From Aliishimia sp965656085 (GTDB lineage: Bacteria; Pseudomonadota; Alphaproteobacteria; Rhodobacterales; Rhodobacteraceae): a stretch of DNA of 64,000 nucleotides. The notes under the pieces are model-generated. The model had not been told where the DNA came from. It saw nothing but the letters and a program-made list of their open reading frames with translations, and made no database searches. Location: assembly GCA_965656085.1 (NCBI GenBank), contig CBFHJA010000003.1, forward strand, positions 1-64,000, read 5' to 3'. Made by a program: the position numbers and the translations under genes. Of this stretch, positions 48,356-56,259 are shown one piece after another. Every line of letters begins with the position of its first letter. Positions within the stretch are counted from its first letter, which is position 1.

Positions 48356-49330
48356 TCAGAGCGTGATCACCGTCGATCCGGTGGTCTTCCGCGCTTCCAG
48401 CGCCCGGTGTGCGTCGGCCACATCCTCCAAGGCAAAGCGCTGGTCGATACGGATGGTCACCGCCCCGCTCGCCACCTTGTCGAACAGACGCCCGGCCATT
48501 TGCGCCAAGGCCGCCGGGTCGGAGATGTGGGTAAAGAGCGTCGGCCGGGTGATCTTCAGCGAGCCTTTCTGCCCCAGCAGACCGATATTCAGAGGCGGCA
48601 CCGGCCCCGACGCATTCCCAAAAGAAATAAACATCCCCAAGGGCTTGAGACAATCCAGCGAGCCCTCGAACGTGTCCGCGCCAACCGCATCCATCACCAC
48701 ATCGACCCCGGCCCCGCCGGTGAGGTCCCGCACCCGGGGCGCGAAGTCTTCCGTGCGGTAGTTGATGCAGTGCGCCGCCCCGTGCTCCAGCGCCAGCGCA
48801 CATTTCTCATCGCTCCCTGCGGTCCCGATGAGCGTGATCCCCTCATCGCGCGCCCACTGGCAGGCGATCAGCCCAACGCCGCCAGCCGCGGCCTGAAACA
48901 GCACCGTGTCGCCCGCGCTCAGAGGCGTCGTGCGGTGAAACAGATAGTCCACCGTCAGCCCCTTGAGCATCATCGCGGCCCCGGTCTCGAAATCGATCCC
49001 GTCCGGCAGCTTCACAACCTGCGCCGCGGGCATGACCCGTGCCTCGCAATAGGCCCCGGGCGGCATCGCGGCATAGGCGGCCCGGTCCCCGACGGCGAGA
49101 TGCGTCACACCCGCCCCGACGGCCTCGACGACCCCGGCGGCTTCCATGCCGAGCGCGTGAGGCATCTCCAGCGGATAGAGCCCGGTGCGCTGATAGACGT
49201 CGATGAAGTTCAGCCCGATGGCCTTGTGCGCGATGCGGATTTCCCCCGGCCCCGGGTCTCCGACATCCATATCCACGATCCGGAATTCCTCCGGCCCACC
49301 GGCCTTCTCGATAATCGCCGTTCTCGCCAT
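48356..49330 (-). CDS. NADPH:quinone oxidoreductase, MDR family
   Basis: A 324-residue zinc-free medium-chain reductase. Motifs: GLNFIDVYQRTGLYPLEMPH at the N-terminus, GMEAAGVVEAVG, and the NADPH-binding AAAGGVGLIACQWARDEG; the quinone-reductase pattern GAAHCINYR and NALDAVGADTF-like region follow. Cytosolic, reduces quinones or other activated enones. It lies in tandem with a paralogous enzyme 41 bp upstream, so the two may be co-expressed. Confidence 0.88.
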   Translation of the reverse strand: MARTAIIEKAGGPEEFRIVDMDVGDPGPGEIRIAHKAIGLNFIDVYQRTGLYPLEMPHALGMEAAGVVEAVGAGVTHLAVGDRAAYAAMPPGAYCEARVMPAAQVVKLPDGIDFETGAAMMLKGLTVDYLFHRTTPLSAGDTVLFQAAAGGVGLIACQWARDEGITLIGTAGSDEKCALALEHGAAHCINYRTEDFAPRVRDLTGGAGVDVVMDAVGADTFEGSLDCLKPLGMFISFGNASGPVPPLNIGLLGQKGSLKITRPTLFTHISDPAALAQMAGRLFDKVASGAVTIRIDQRFALEDVADAHRALEARKTTGSTVITL

Positions 49331-49371
49331 CTCACGTCCTCCCTGTTGTCCGATATGCCCGTGGCCCGCGC

Positions 49372-50352
49372 TCAGACTTCCAGCACGATCTTGCCCACAT
49401 GCGTCGAGCTTTCCATGAGCGCATGGGCCATGGCGGCGTCTTCCAGCGCAAAAGTGCTGTCCATCACCGGCCCGATCCGCCCGGCATCCAAAAGCGGCCA
49501 GACGGCCTCGCGCAGGTCCTGCGCGATCCGCGCCTTGGCGAGGTCCGATTGCGGGCGCAGGGTGCTCCCGGTCATCGTGAGCCGCCGCGTCATCAGTTGC
49601 GCAAAGTTGATCTCGGCTTTCGGCCCTTGCAGGAAGGCGATTTGCACGAGCCGCCCGTCATTGGCCAAGGCATTGAGATTGCGCGCAATATAAGGCCCAC
49701 CCACCATGCACAGAATGAGGTCGGCCCCGCCCTCGGCCTTCATGGTCTCCACGAAATCCTCGTCGCGATAGTTCCACGCGGCCTCCGCGCCAAGCTCCAG
49801 ACAAGTGGCGCATTTCTCGACCGACCCGGCGGTGGTGAAGACCCGCGCCCCGAAGGCCGAGGCCAGTTGAATAGCCGTCGTGCCGATCCCGGACGAGCCG
49901 CCATGCACTAAGAACCGCTCCCCGGCTTGCAGCCCGCCGCGCGTGAAGACGTTGGACCAGACGGTGAAAAAGGTCTCCGGCAAACAGGCGGCTTGCTTGA
50001 GGTCCATGCCGCGCGGCACGGGCAGGCAATGCGCGGCGGGCGTGGCGACATATTCCGCATAACCGCCGCCGGGCAGCAGCGCGCAGACCTGATCGCCCAC
50101 CGACACGCCCTCCGCCCCGGGCCCGACATCGACGACCTCGCCCGCGCCTTCGAGCCCCGGCAGATCGCTGGCGGTGGGCGGCGGCGCATACATCCCGGCA
50201 CGCTGAAGTGCATCGGGCCGGTTGACTCCGGCATAGGCGAGCTTGAGCACCACCTGCCCCTGTCCGGCGGTGGGCCGCGGACGCTCCACGGGCTTGAGCA
50301 CGTCCGGCCCCCCGGCCTCGCTGATTTCAACGGCGCGCATTGTCTGTGTCAT
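49372..50352 (-). CDS. NAD(P)H:quinone oxidoreductase, PIG3-like
   Basis: A 326-residue medium-chain reductase related to TP53I3/PIG3. The N-terminus MRAVEISEAGGPDVL, the NRPDALQRAG segment, LPGLEGAGEVVDVG and the nucleotide loop HGGSSGIGTTAIQLASAFGA are intact; PETFFTVWSNVF is typical of the subgroup. The ATG at 50352 matches the family start; the frame is open for 18 more codons. Precedes the other quinone oxidoreductase gene. Confidence 0.88.
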   Translation of the reverse strand: MTQTMRAVEISEAGGPDVLKPVERPRPTAGQGQVVLKLAYAGVNRPDALQRAGMYAPPPTASDLPGLEGAGEVVDVGPGAEGVSVGDQVCALLPGGGYAEYVATPAAHCLPVPRGMDLKQAACLPETFFTVWSNVFTRGGLQAGERFLVHGGSSGIGTTAIQLASAFGARVFTTAGSVEKCATCLELGAEAAWNYRDEDFVETMKAEGGADLILCMVGGPYIARNLNALANDGRLVQIAFLQGPKAEINFAQLMTRRLTMTGSTLRPQSDLAKARIAQDLREAVWPLLDAGRIGPVMDSTFALEDAAMAHALMESSTHVGKIVLEV

Positions 50353-50524
50353 GTCGGAAGCCTCTTCTTTGGTCGCGAGCAAGATAGAGGCTGCACCGCG
50401 CGCCACAACCAGAAAGACGTGCGGCTTCAGAAACCGCCGGCCTCAAGACCGAAACCCGGACGGGTGCGTCCCGGCGCCCCCCGCCGCCTTCTTTTGGTCA
50501 AAAATACTCTCGGAGGGGATCGTC

Positions 50525-50596
50525 CTTTGGCGCGCCATTGGTTCGAGAACCAATGGACCTCTTTGGCGCGCCATTGGTTCTCGAACCAATGGACGA
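50525..50596. repeat. Tandem 36-bp duplication with palindromes
   Basis: Two 36-bp units beginning CTTTGGCGCGCCATTGGTTC at 50525 and 50561. Each contains a perfect inverted repeat with 10-bp arms CCATTGGTTC / GAACCAATGG (50535-50556, 50571-50592). The 2-base centres are GA in one and TC in the other, so the second palindrome is the exact reverse complement of the first. It lies between the quinone oxidoreductase start and the 3' end of the COQ9-family gene. Confidence 0.9.
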
Positions 50597-50645
50597 CGGA
50601 GGCAGCGCCTCCCGCGCGCGCCGCAGGCGCGCTCCAGCACCGAAC

Positions 50646-51362
50646 CTAACCGCGCGGCGCCGTCCAAGACCCCGGAAACCCGGCGCGTGGCGCTTTGCCC
50701 GGCGCCTTGATCTGGCGCATCAGCCAGTTCGGCCCGGCCATGGCCTTGGACAAAACGGGGTTCTTGTTCACCTGCGCCTTGACCTCTTCGATCCGCATCA
50801 CATCGTCGATCCGGCGGTCCAGAAAGGCCCATGTCGCGCCGTGATCGGGCGAGTCGTCGCCAAGCCAGAAGAGGACCGTCGCGCCATAAACCCCGCTGAG
50901 CGTGGCGCGCTTGGTGTACCAATTGGCATCGGTGGAGGTGTCGCCGAGTGCATCCCAGATCTTGTCACAGGTGCCCCAGATCGCCTTTGCGCCATCGGCG
51001 GCGTGCATCGGCAGCGCGAAGAGCGTCGTGCCCCGCCGCACCGCCTCCTTGTCCTCCACGGCTTCGAGCCGATAGCGCACCGCCGCCGCGATCCGGTCGC
51101 GGAAGCGCAGCCCGCTGAGGTCCTCGGATTTGAGCCGGTCCAGCATCGCGCGGTCGCCGCGCGCGTGAAACGCCAGCGCCAGATCGACCGCCCCGCGCGG
51201 AAAGGCGGCGCGGGCGGTGGGCAGCGGGATCTCTGCATCGGCTGCCGCCGCGCGGAAGGTGGCTTCGGACCAACCATCGAAGGCCACATGCATCAGCGCG
51301 GCGTCGAGCAATTGATCGGTGAGCGTGTCTTTGGTGTCTTCTGTATCGTGGGTGTCGGTCAT
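50646..51362 (-). CDS. COQ9-family protein
   Basis: A 238-residue relative of the ubiquinone-biosynthesis factor COQ9. The N-terminal part has a TetR-like helix-turn-helix look (LLDAALMHVAFDGWSEATFR), and the COQ9 core shows RYRLEAVEDKEAVRRGTTLF, ALPMHAADGAKAIWGTCDKI and ANWYTKRATLSGVYGATVLF, which form the lipid-binding surface. Start ATG at 51362. It probably presents ubiquinone intermediates to COQ7-type enzymes. Next to two quinone oxidoreductases. Confidence 0.88.
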   Translation of the reverse strand: MTDTHDTEDTKDTLTDQLLDAALMHVAFDGWSEATFRAAAADAEIPLPTARAAFPRGAVDLALAFHARGDRAMLDRLKSEDLSGLRFRDRIAAAVRYRLEAVEDKEAVRRGTTLFALPMHAADGAKAIWGTCDKIWDALGDTSTDANWYTKRATLSGVYGATVLFWLGDDSPDHGATWAFLDRRIDDVMRIEEVKAQVNKNPVLSKAMAGPNWLMRQIKAPGKAPRAGFPGSWTAPRG

Positions 51363-51504
51363 TCCGGCCTCCGTAGCTTGGATGGGAATATAGGCCGAGA
51401 TACGCGATCCGCCATACGCCAGCTTCGTCGGGGGCGCGGCTGCGGGGGACTTTGCCGGGGCGGGCGGCGCAAGGCGCGCAATCTGCCCACCAAACCTTTC
51501 GGGT

Positions 51505-51705
51505 AAAAGGTTTACGCGCCCCCACCGCACGGCGACTTAACCAATGCAAATTGCGGAACGAATCATGATTTGTATGTACAGGTGCCATACGCGGAGCCAT
51601 ACGCCGCGCCATACACCTGCCAGACCTTGTTTTTATGGCGTTAAGCCTTGTTTTCACGTTTTTCGTGACATCTGCGTCACGCAACGGTCGCACCGTTAAC
51701 CTTTC
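51505..51705 (+). repeat. Dispersed intergenic repeat, copy B
   Basis: About 201 bp, same orientation as copy A. Ends: AAAAGGTTTACGC on the left and GCACCGTTAACCTTT on the right. Core: TGTATGTACAGGTGCCATAC with GCCATACGC units starting at 51584, 51596 and 51608 (the third reads GCCATACAC). A TTGTTTTTATGGCGTTAA block is shared with copy C. The final hairpin seen in A and C is not conserved. It lies in the divergent space between the COQ9-family gene and rpsU, so it may overlap the rpsU promoter region. Confidence 0.82.
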
Positions 51706-51806
51706 CCCCCGCCATTCCCCGGGTCTGGACAAACCCGCCAGAGCCTGCTAAACGGCTCGCTCCTGCAAATCCTTGCAACTCAACTTAGAAAGGTGGTGAA
51801 AACCAC

Positions 51807-52013
51807 ATGCAGGTTAGTGTTCGCGACAACAATGTCGATCAGGCGCTCCGTGCCCTGAAAAAGAAGCTGCAGCGCGAAGGCGTGTTCCGTGAAATGAAGC
51901 TCAAGCAACATTTCGAGAAACCGTCCGAGAAAAAAGCGCGCGAGAAGGCTGAAGCGATCCGCCGTGCCCGCAAGCTGGCACGCAAGAAAGCCCAACGCGA
52001 AGGTCTTCTCTGA
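51807..52013 (+). CDS. rpsU: 30S ribosomal protein S21
   Basis: A 68-residue, very basic protein (VSVRDNNVDQALRALKKKLQ ... EKKAREKAEAIRRARKLARK) matching S21, which is needed for 30S subunit function and initiation with certain mRNAs. The ATG follows AAAGGTGGTG. Monocistronic, with a strong terminator downstream. Confidence 0.96.
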   Translation: MQVSVRDNNVDQALRALKKKLQREGVFREMKLKQHFEKPSEKKAREKAEAIRRARKLARKKAQREGLL

Positions 52014-52043
52014 GACCGCCAATGCATTGGCACGAAACAACAA

Positions 52044-52077
52044 AACGCGCCCTGGCCCCGCCTCGGTGCGTTTTTTT
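52044..52077 (+). terminator. Intrinsic terminator of rpsU
   Basis: An 8-bp stem AACGCGCC / GGTGCGTT (one G-T pair) is followed directly by a run of seven T. It starts 31 bases after the rpsU stop. Confidence 0.88.
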
Positions 52078-52104
52078 GTGACCCACGGATGAAGGCTTCC
52101 GACG

Positions 52105-52776
52105 ATGTATTATAACCCTGCGGCGACATGGGCGCTGCGCACCATTCTGGCCCTCGGCGCGGTTGCGACGCTCTATTACTGGCTGGTCCTGCCCGAGCAA
52201 TTCACCACCGTCTTCGCCCGCGAGGACGGGGTCGTGGAATATGCCACGGCGATCCTGCTCTTCGTCGCCTGCCTCGCGCTGCTCGGCCATGCCCGCCGCA
52301 ATACCGGGCGCGTGCGCTGGCTCGTGGCGTTCTACGCGCTCGCCTTCTTCTTCGCCGCCGGCGAGGAGATCAGCTGGGGGCAACGCATCTTCGGCATTGA
52401 AAGCACTGAATTCTTTACAGAAAACAACTACCAAGGCGAGACCAACCTGCACAATCTCGTTGTCGGCGAGATCCATCTGGCCGAGGAGGTCTTCGGCAAT
52501 GCGCTGACCGTCGTGCTGCTGAGCTATCTCGTCATCCTGCCCCTGCTCTACCCGGTCCAGGCTTGGGTGCGCCAGTTTTGCACCGCGCTCGCCGTGCCCG
52601 TGCCGCCCCGCCACATGGCCGCGCTTGCGGTGCTCTGGTCAATCTTCATCGCCGCGATCCCGCTGGGGCGAAACTGGGAAGTCTATGAATTCGCCTTCTC
52701 GGTCTTTGCCGTGCTGATCTTCCTAAGCCCGGTGAATCGCGAGGATTTTTTCAAAGCGGAAGCGCGGTCGTCCTGA
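52105..52776 (+). CDS. Uncharacterised integral membrane protein
   Basis: A 223-residue protein with about six membrane helices (AILLFVACLALLGHA, LVAFYALAFFFAAG, VVLLSYLVILPLLYP, LAVLWSIFIAAIPL, EFAFSVFAVLIFLS). Between the third and fourth lies a polar block GEEISWGQRIFGIES then NNYQGETNLHNLV, which looks like a conserved active or binding site. I do not recognise a named family. Its end overlaps the convergent Lrp gene by 26 bases. Confidence 0.75.
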   Translation: MYYNPAATWALRTILALGAVATLYYWLVLPEQFTTVFAREDGVVEYATAILLFVACLALLGHARRNTGRVRWLVAFYALAFFFAAGEEISWGQRIFGIESTEFFTENNYQGETNLHNLVVGEIHLAEEVFGNALTVVLLSYLVILPLLYPVQAWVRQFCTALAVPVPPRHMAALAVLWSIFIAAIPLGRNWEVYEFAFSVFAVLIFLSPVNREDFFKAEARSS

Positions 52777-53209
52777 AGACCGTGCGCAGCGCGAAACTCG
52801 ACTGCATCTGCGCCACACCCGGCAACCGCGCCAGATGCTGGCGGTGAATCCGCGCGAAATCTTCGGTGTCTTCCGCCACAACCTTCAACATATAGTCCGC
52901 CGTGCCAGCCATCAGGTGACATTCGAGCACGTCCGGGATGCGGGCGACAGCCTTTTCAAACGCGTCGAACACCTCATCCGTCTGCCCCTGAAGCGTGATC
53001 TCGACGAACACCGTGGTCGGCACGCCAAGCTTGCGGGCGTCGAGCAGGGCGACATAATCCCGGATAATTCCGTCCCTTTCCAGCCGCTGCACCCGCCGGT
53101 GACAGGCCGAGGGGCTGAGATTGGCCGCCTCGGACAGCTCGGAATTGGACATCCGCCCTTTGCGCTGCAAGGCCCGCAAGAGCCGCCTGTCCGTCTCGTC
53201 CAACTCCAT
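52751..53209 (-). CDS. Lrp/AsnC-family regulator, probably of ald
   Basis: A 152-residue protein with an N-terminal HTH (LSEAANLSPSACHRRVQRLE) and a C-terminal RAM/ACT-like effector domain (VFVEITLQGQTDEVFDAF, MAGTADYMLKVVAED). It is divergent from ald across 141 bp, a common layout for Lrp-type activators of alanine dehydrogenase that respond to alanine. The ATG at 53209 places the HTH at the usual distance; longer starts exist. Regulation of ald is inferred from position. Confidence 0.88.
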   Translation of the reverse strand: MELDETDRRLLRALQRKGRMSNSELSEAANLSPSACHRRVQRLERDGIIRDYVALLDARKLGVPTTVFVEITLQGQTDEVFDAFEKAVARIPDVLECHLMAGTADYMLKVVAEDTEDFARIHRQHLARLPGVAQMQSSFALRTVFRTTALPL

Positions 53210-53350
53210 TCCTGCAAACCCTTTGCGCATTGACTGCATTTGCCGCGAAATTATCGCGAACCGCACGCCACATGCGAGCGGAATTTCAGCCCGTTTGCTT
53301 TTCATTTCGCCTATTGTTTGGGCAAAACTGCAAGTCAAGGAGGAGCAGAC
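53210..53350. promoter_or_regulatory. Divergent lrp-ald control region
   Basis: The 141 bp between two divergent starts must hold both promoters and, most likely, binding sites for the Lrp-type regulator. The ald ribosome binding site AAGGAGG lies just before its ATG. A/T-rich patches near 53300-53330 (TTTGCTTTTCATTTCGCC) could be part of a promoter, but I cannot fix a -35/-10 pair. Confidence 0.5.
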
Positions 53351-54469
53351 ATGCAGATCGGGTGCCCGACAGAGATCAAGCCACAGGAATTCCGCGTCGG
53401 CCTGACGCCCAACGCCGCCCGCGAGGCCGTTGGCCATGGCCACACGGTGCTGATACAAGCCGGTGCCGGTCAGGGCGCAGGCTTTCCGGATGCAGATTAC
53501 ACAGCCGCCGGGGCGCAGATCGTCGACACGGCGGAGGAGATTTTTGCCAATGCCGTTATGATCGTGAAGGTCAAAGAGCCGCAAGCCGGTGAGCGCAAGA
53601 TGTTGCGCGAAGGCCAGCTTCTATTCACATATCTGCACCTCGCCCCCGACCCAGACCAAACACATGATCTGCTGGAAAGTGGTTGCACGGCAATCGCTTA
53701 CGAGACCGTCACCGATGCTGCGGGCGGCTTGCCCCTGCTCGCGCCGATGTCGGAAGTCGCCGGACGACTCGCACCGCAGGTCGGGGCGTGGACCTTGCAA
53801 AAGGCCAATGGCGGCCGCGGTGTGCTGATGGGCGGCGTGCCCGGTGTTGGCCCTGCGGAGGTCGTGGTGATCGGCGGCGGCGTGGTCGGCACCCATGCGG
53901 CGCGGGTCGCGGCCGGGATGGGTGCGGATGTCACCGTGCTCGACCGTTCCCTGACCCGAATGCGCTACCTCGACGACACGTTCGCGGGGCTTTTCAAGAC
54001 GCGCTATGCCAGCGCTGGCAACACCGCCGAGCTGGTCGCCCAGGCCGATCTCGTCGTGGGCGCGGTCCTGATCCCCGGCGCGGCGGCCCCCAAACTGGTG
54101 ACCCGGGCGCAACTGGGGGACATGAAACCCGGCGCGGCAATCGTCGATGTGGCGATCGATCAGGGCGGATGCTTCGAGACGTCCAAGCCCACCACCCATG
54201 ACGATCCGATCTACGACGTGGATGGGATCATGCATTACTGCGTGGCGAACATGCCGGGCGCAGTGGCGCGCACCTCGACGCTGGCGCTTGGCAACGCAAC
54301 GATGCCGTTCATGCTGGCTCTTGCAGACAAGGGGTGGCGGGCCGCCTGCGAAGAAGACCCGCATTTGCTCAACGGGCTCAACGTCCATGCCGGTAAGCTG
54401 ACCTATTACGCGGTCGGCAAGGCGTTCGGCATCGACGTGTTGTCGCCGCAGCTTGCGCTGAAGAGCTAA
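53351..54469 (+). CDS. ald: Alanine dehydrogenase
   Basis: A 372-residue NAD-dependent enzyme interconverting L-alanine and pyruvate plus ammonia. Catalytic K75 (KVKEP) and H96 (YLHLA) are in place; the Rossmann motif VVVIGGGVVGTHAARVAAGM follows, and the C-terminal block CVANMPGAVARTSTLALGNA is diagnostic. Length is normal. Divergent from the Lrp gene; its TAA overlaps the stop of convergent mscL. Confidence 0.95.
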   Translation: MQIGCPTEIKPQEFRVGLTPNAAREAVGHGHTVLIQAGAGQGAGFPDADYTAAGAQIVDTAEEIFANAVMIVKVKEPQAGERKMLREGQLLFTYLHLAPDPDQTHDLLESGCTAIAYETVTDAAGGLPLLAPMSEVAGRLAPQVGAWTLQKANGGRGVLMGGVPGVGPAEVVVIGGGVVGTHAARVAAGMGADVTVLDRSLTRMRYLDDTFAGLFKTRYASAGNTAELVAQADLVVGAVLIPGAAAPKLVTRAQLGDMKPGAAIVDVAIDQGGCFETSKPTTHDDPIYDVDGIMHYCVANMPGAVARTSTLALGNATMPFMLALADKGWRAACEEDPHLLNGLNVHAGKLTYYAVGKAFGIDVLSPQLALKS

Positions 54470-54897
54470 GTGCTCTGCGTTTTGAGAAGGTCACGGATTT
54501 CTGCGAGCAACTCTTCCTGCGTCGGACCTTTCGGGGCCTCCGGCGCAGGCTCATCCGGCGCGGAGGCGGCGTCCTTGATGCGGTTGACGGTCTTGACGAG
54601 CATGAAGACGACGAAGGCGACGATCAGGAAGTTGATTACCGCCATGATGAAGTTCCCAATGGCAAAGACCGGCGCCCCGGCCTCCTGCGCGTTGGCAAGT
54701 GAGGCGTAGTCCTCGCCATCGAGACTGTAGAACCAGCCCGAGAAGTCGATCCCGCCCGTAAAGAGCGCTATGACCGGGTTGATCAAGTCCCCGACAAGCG
54801 AGGTGACGATCGCGGTGAAGGCGGCGCCTATGATGATCCCAACGGCCATGTCCATGACATTGCCGCGCGCTATGAAGTCTCTGAATTCGTTAAGCAT
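54466..54897 (-). CDS. mscL: Large-conductance mechanosensitive channel MscL
   Basis: A 143-residue channel that opens on membrane tension to release solutes in osmotic down-shock. N-terminal amphipathic segment EFRDFIARGNVMDMAVGIII, TM1 with the pore-lining AAFTAIVTSLVGDLI, TM2 FIMAVINFLIVAFVVFMLV, and a C-terminal helix bundle. The ATG at 54897 gives the family-standard start. Overlaps ald tail to tail. Confidence 0.95.
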   Translation of the reverse strand: MLNEFRDFIARGNVMDMAVGIIIGAAFTAIVTSLVGDLINPVIALFTGGIDFSGWFYSLDGEDYASLANAQEAGAPVFAIGNFIMAVINFLIVAFVVFMLVKTVNRIKDAASAPDEPAPEAPKGPTQEELLAEIRDLLKTQST

Positions 54898-55045
54898 ACC
54901 GGTTGTTCCCTGTGTTGGTCTCAGCGCGGGTCGTCGTTTTTCCATGCGCCTCTGTATTTTTCTAGCATGGCAATTCGCGCCATGAAGGGTGTATTTTCGC
55001 CAGCGCCGATTAGTTCGGACGGATAGAAGACACAGAGGACATTCC

Positions 55046-55744
55046 ATGACCGATCTCTCCGCCTTTGCTATCACCCGAAAATGGCCTGCACAAAACCCAG
55101 AGCGCCTGCAACTCTACTCCTTCCCCACACCAAACGGCGTCAAGGCGTCCATCATGCTCGAAGAAGTCGGCCTGCCCTACGAGGCCCACAAGGTCACGCT
55201 GGCCGATGCCGATGTGAAGAGCCCCGAGTTCCTGTCCCTGAACCCCAACAACAAGATTCCCGCAATTATCGATCCCGACGGTCCCGATGGCACGCCGATC
55301 GGGCTGTTCGAGAGTGGAGCGATCCTGATCTATCTCGCTGAAAAGACAAACAAGCTCATCGGCGAGACAGCTTCCGAGCGCGCCCGGACACTCCAGTGGT
55401 TGATGTTTCAGATGGGCGGCGTCGGACCGATGTTCGGCCAGTTGGGCTTCTTTTACAAGTTTGCCGGCTCCGAAATCGAAGACCCCCGCCCGCAAGAGCG
55501 CTACATCGCTGAGGCCAAGCGCCTACTCGCCGTTGTGGAGCGCGAATTGGATGGCAAGGACTGGATCACAGGGCAGTTCTCCATCGCCGATATTGCGCTG
55601 GCCCCGTGGCTTGGGGCGCTTGAATTCTACGGGGCAAAGGAGGTGGTCGGGTGGGACGACCACAAAAACATTCACGCCTATATGGACCGGTTCCTGTCGC
55701 GCCCAGCGGTTCAGACCGGGGTGAACATCCCGCCGCGAGATTAA
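55046..55744 (+). CDS. Glutathione S-transferase, nu-class / YghU-like
   Basis: A 232-residue cytosolic GST. The thioredoxin-like domain starts LYSFPTPNGVKASIMLEE with the TPNG motif of YghU/Ure2-like enzymes; FESGAILIYLAEKT binds glutathione; the helical domain contains WLMFQMGGVGPMFGQLGFFY. Such enzymes often have disulfide-bond reductase or peroxidase activity with glutathione. The ATG at 55046 lies close to the domain start. Overlaps ytoQ tail to tail by four bases. Confidence 0.88.
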   Translation: MTDLSAFAITRKWPAQNPERLQLYSFPTPNGVKASIMLEEVGLPYEAHKVTLADADVKSPEFLSLNPNNKIPAIIDPDGPDGTPIGLFESGAILIYLAEKTNKLIGETASERARTLQWLMFQMGGVGPMFGQLGFFYKFAGSEIEDPRPQERYIAEAKRLLAVVERELDGKDWITGQFSIADIALAPWLGALEFYGAKEVVGWDDHKNIHAYMDRFLSRPAVQTGVNIPPRD

Positions 55745-56190
55745 CCGGGAAGGCTGCCGGTCAGCACATAGCGGAGGATTTGTGCCACTTGCTGCGGCGT
55801 GCGGGCCATCGCCAGCGCCGCAGCGTCGACCTCCTTCAGGGCGTGGTCGTGCTCGGGCTGTTGCAGGATGATCAGCGATTTGCCTAAAGCGGCAGCATAC
55901 CCCGCATCGAACGCGGCATTCCACTGCTTGTACTTCTCGCCAAAGCGCACCACGACCACATCCGCCTCTTCGAGCCCCTTGCGAGTGCGGATCGCGTTGA
56001 CCATCGCGCCCTTGTGGTCGTGCCAATACTTGTCGGGCTCCGCTCCGAGGATTTCCACCCCGCAATCGTCGCTGGCCGCGTGATCCGTGACCGGGCTGTC
56101 GAAACTCACATCGAGTCCGGCGCAGGCCTCGATGATCTGCTCCCGCCAATCGGTGTGGATTTCGCCGGAAAGATATACGTTCAAAGCCAT
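55741..56190 (-). CDS. ytoQ: YtoQ-family protein
   Basis: A 149-residue protein with a nucleoside-deoxyribosyltransferase-like pattern: VYLSGEIHTDWREQIIEAC at the N-terminus, SPVTDHAASDDCG, and VVVRFGEKYKQWNAAFDAGY with a Glu/Asp-rich pocket. YtoQ is a conserved family without a proven function. ATG at 56190 chosen by family start. Confidence 0.8.
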   Translation of the reverse strand: MALNVYLSGEIHTDWREQIIEACAGLDVSFDSPVTDHAASDDCGVEILGAEPDKYWHDHKGAMVNAIRTRKGLEEADVVVVRFGEKYKQWNAAFDAGYAAALGKSLIILQQPEHDHALKEVDAAALAMARTPQQVAQILRYVLTGSLPG

Positions 56191-56259
56191 GATACGGGCT
56201 CCCTTCTGATTATCGTCTGCGCAGGAACGTAGGAGGGGCAATCACGCCCACCACCCCGA

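Noticed and set aside
52751..53209. Longer start of the Lrp-type regulator at 53584
   Set aside because: The extension would run across the ald promoter and into the ald coding region on the opposite strand; the HTH position fits the start at 53209.
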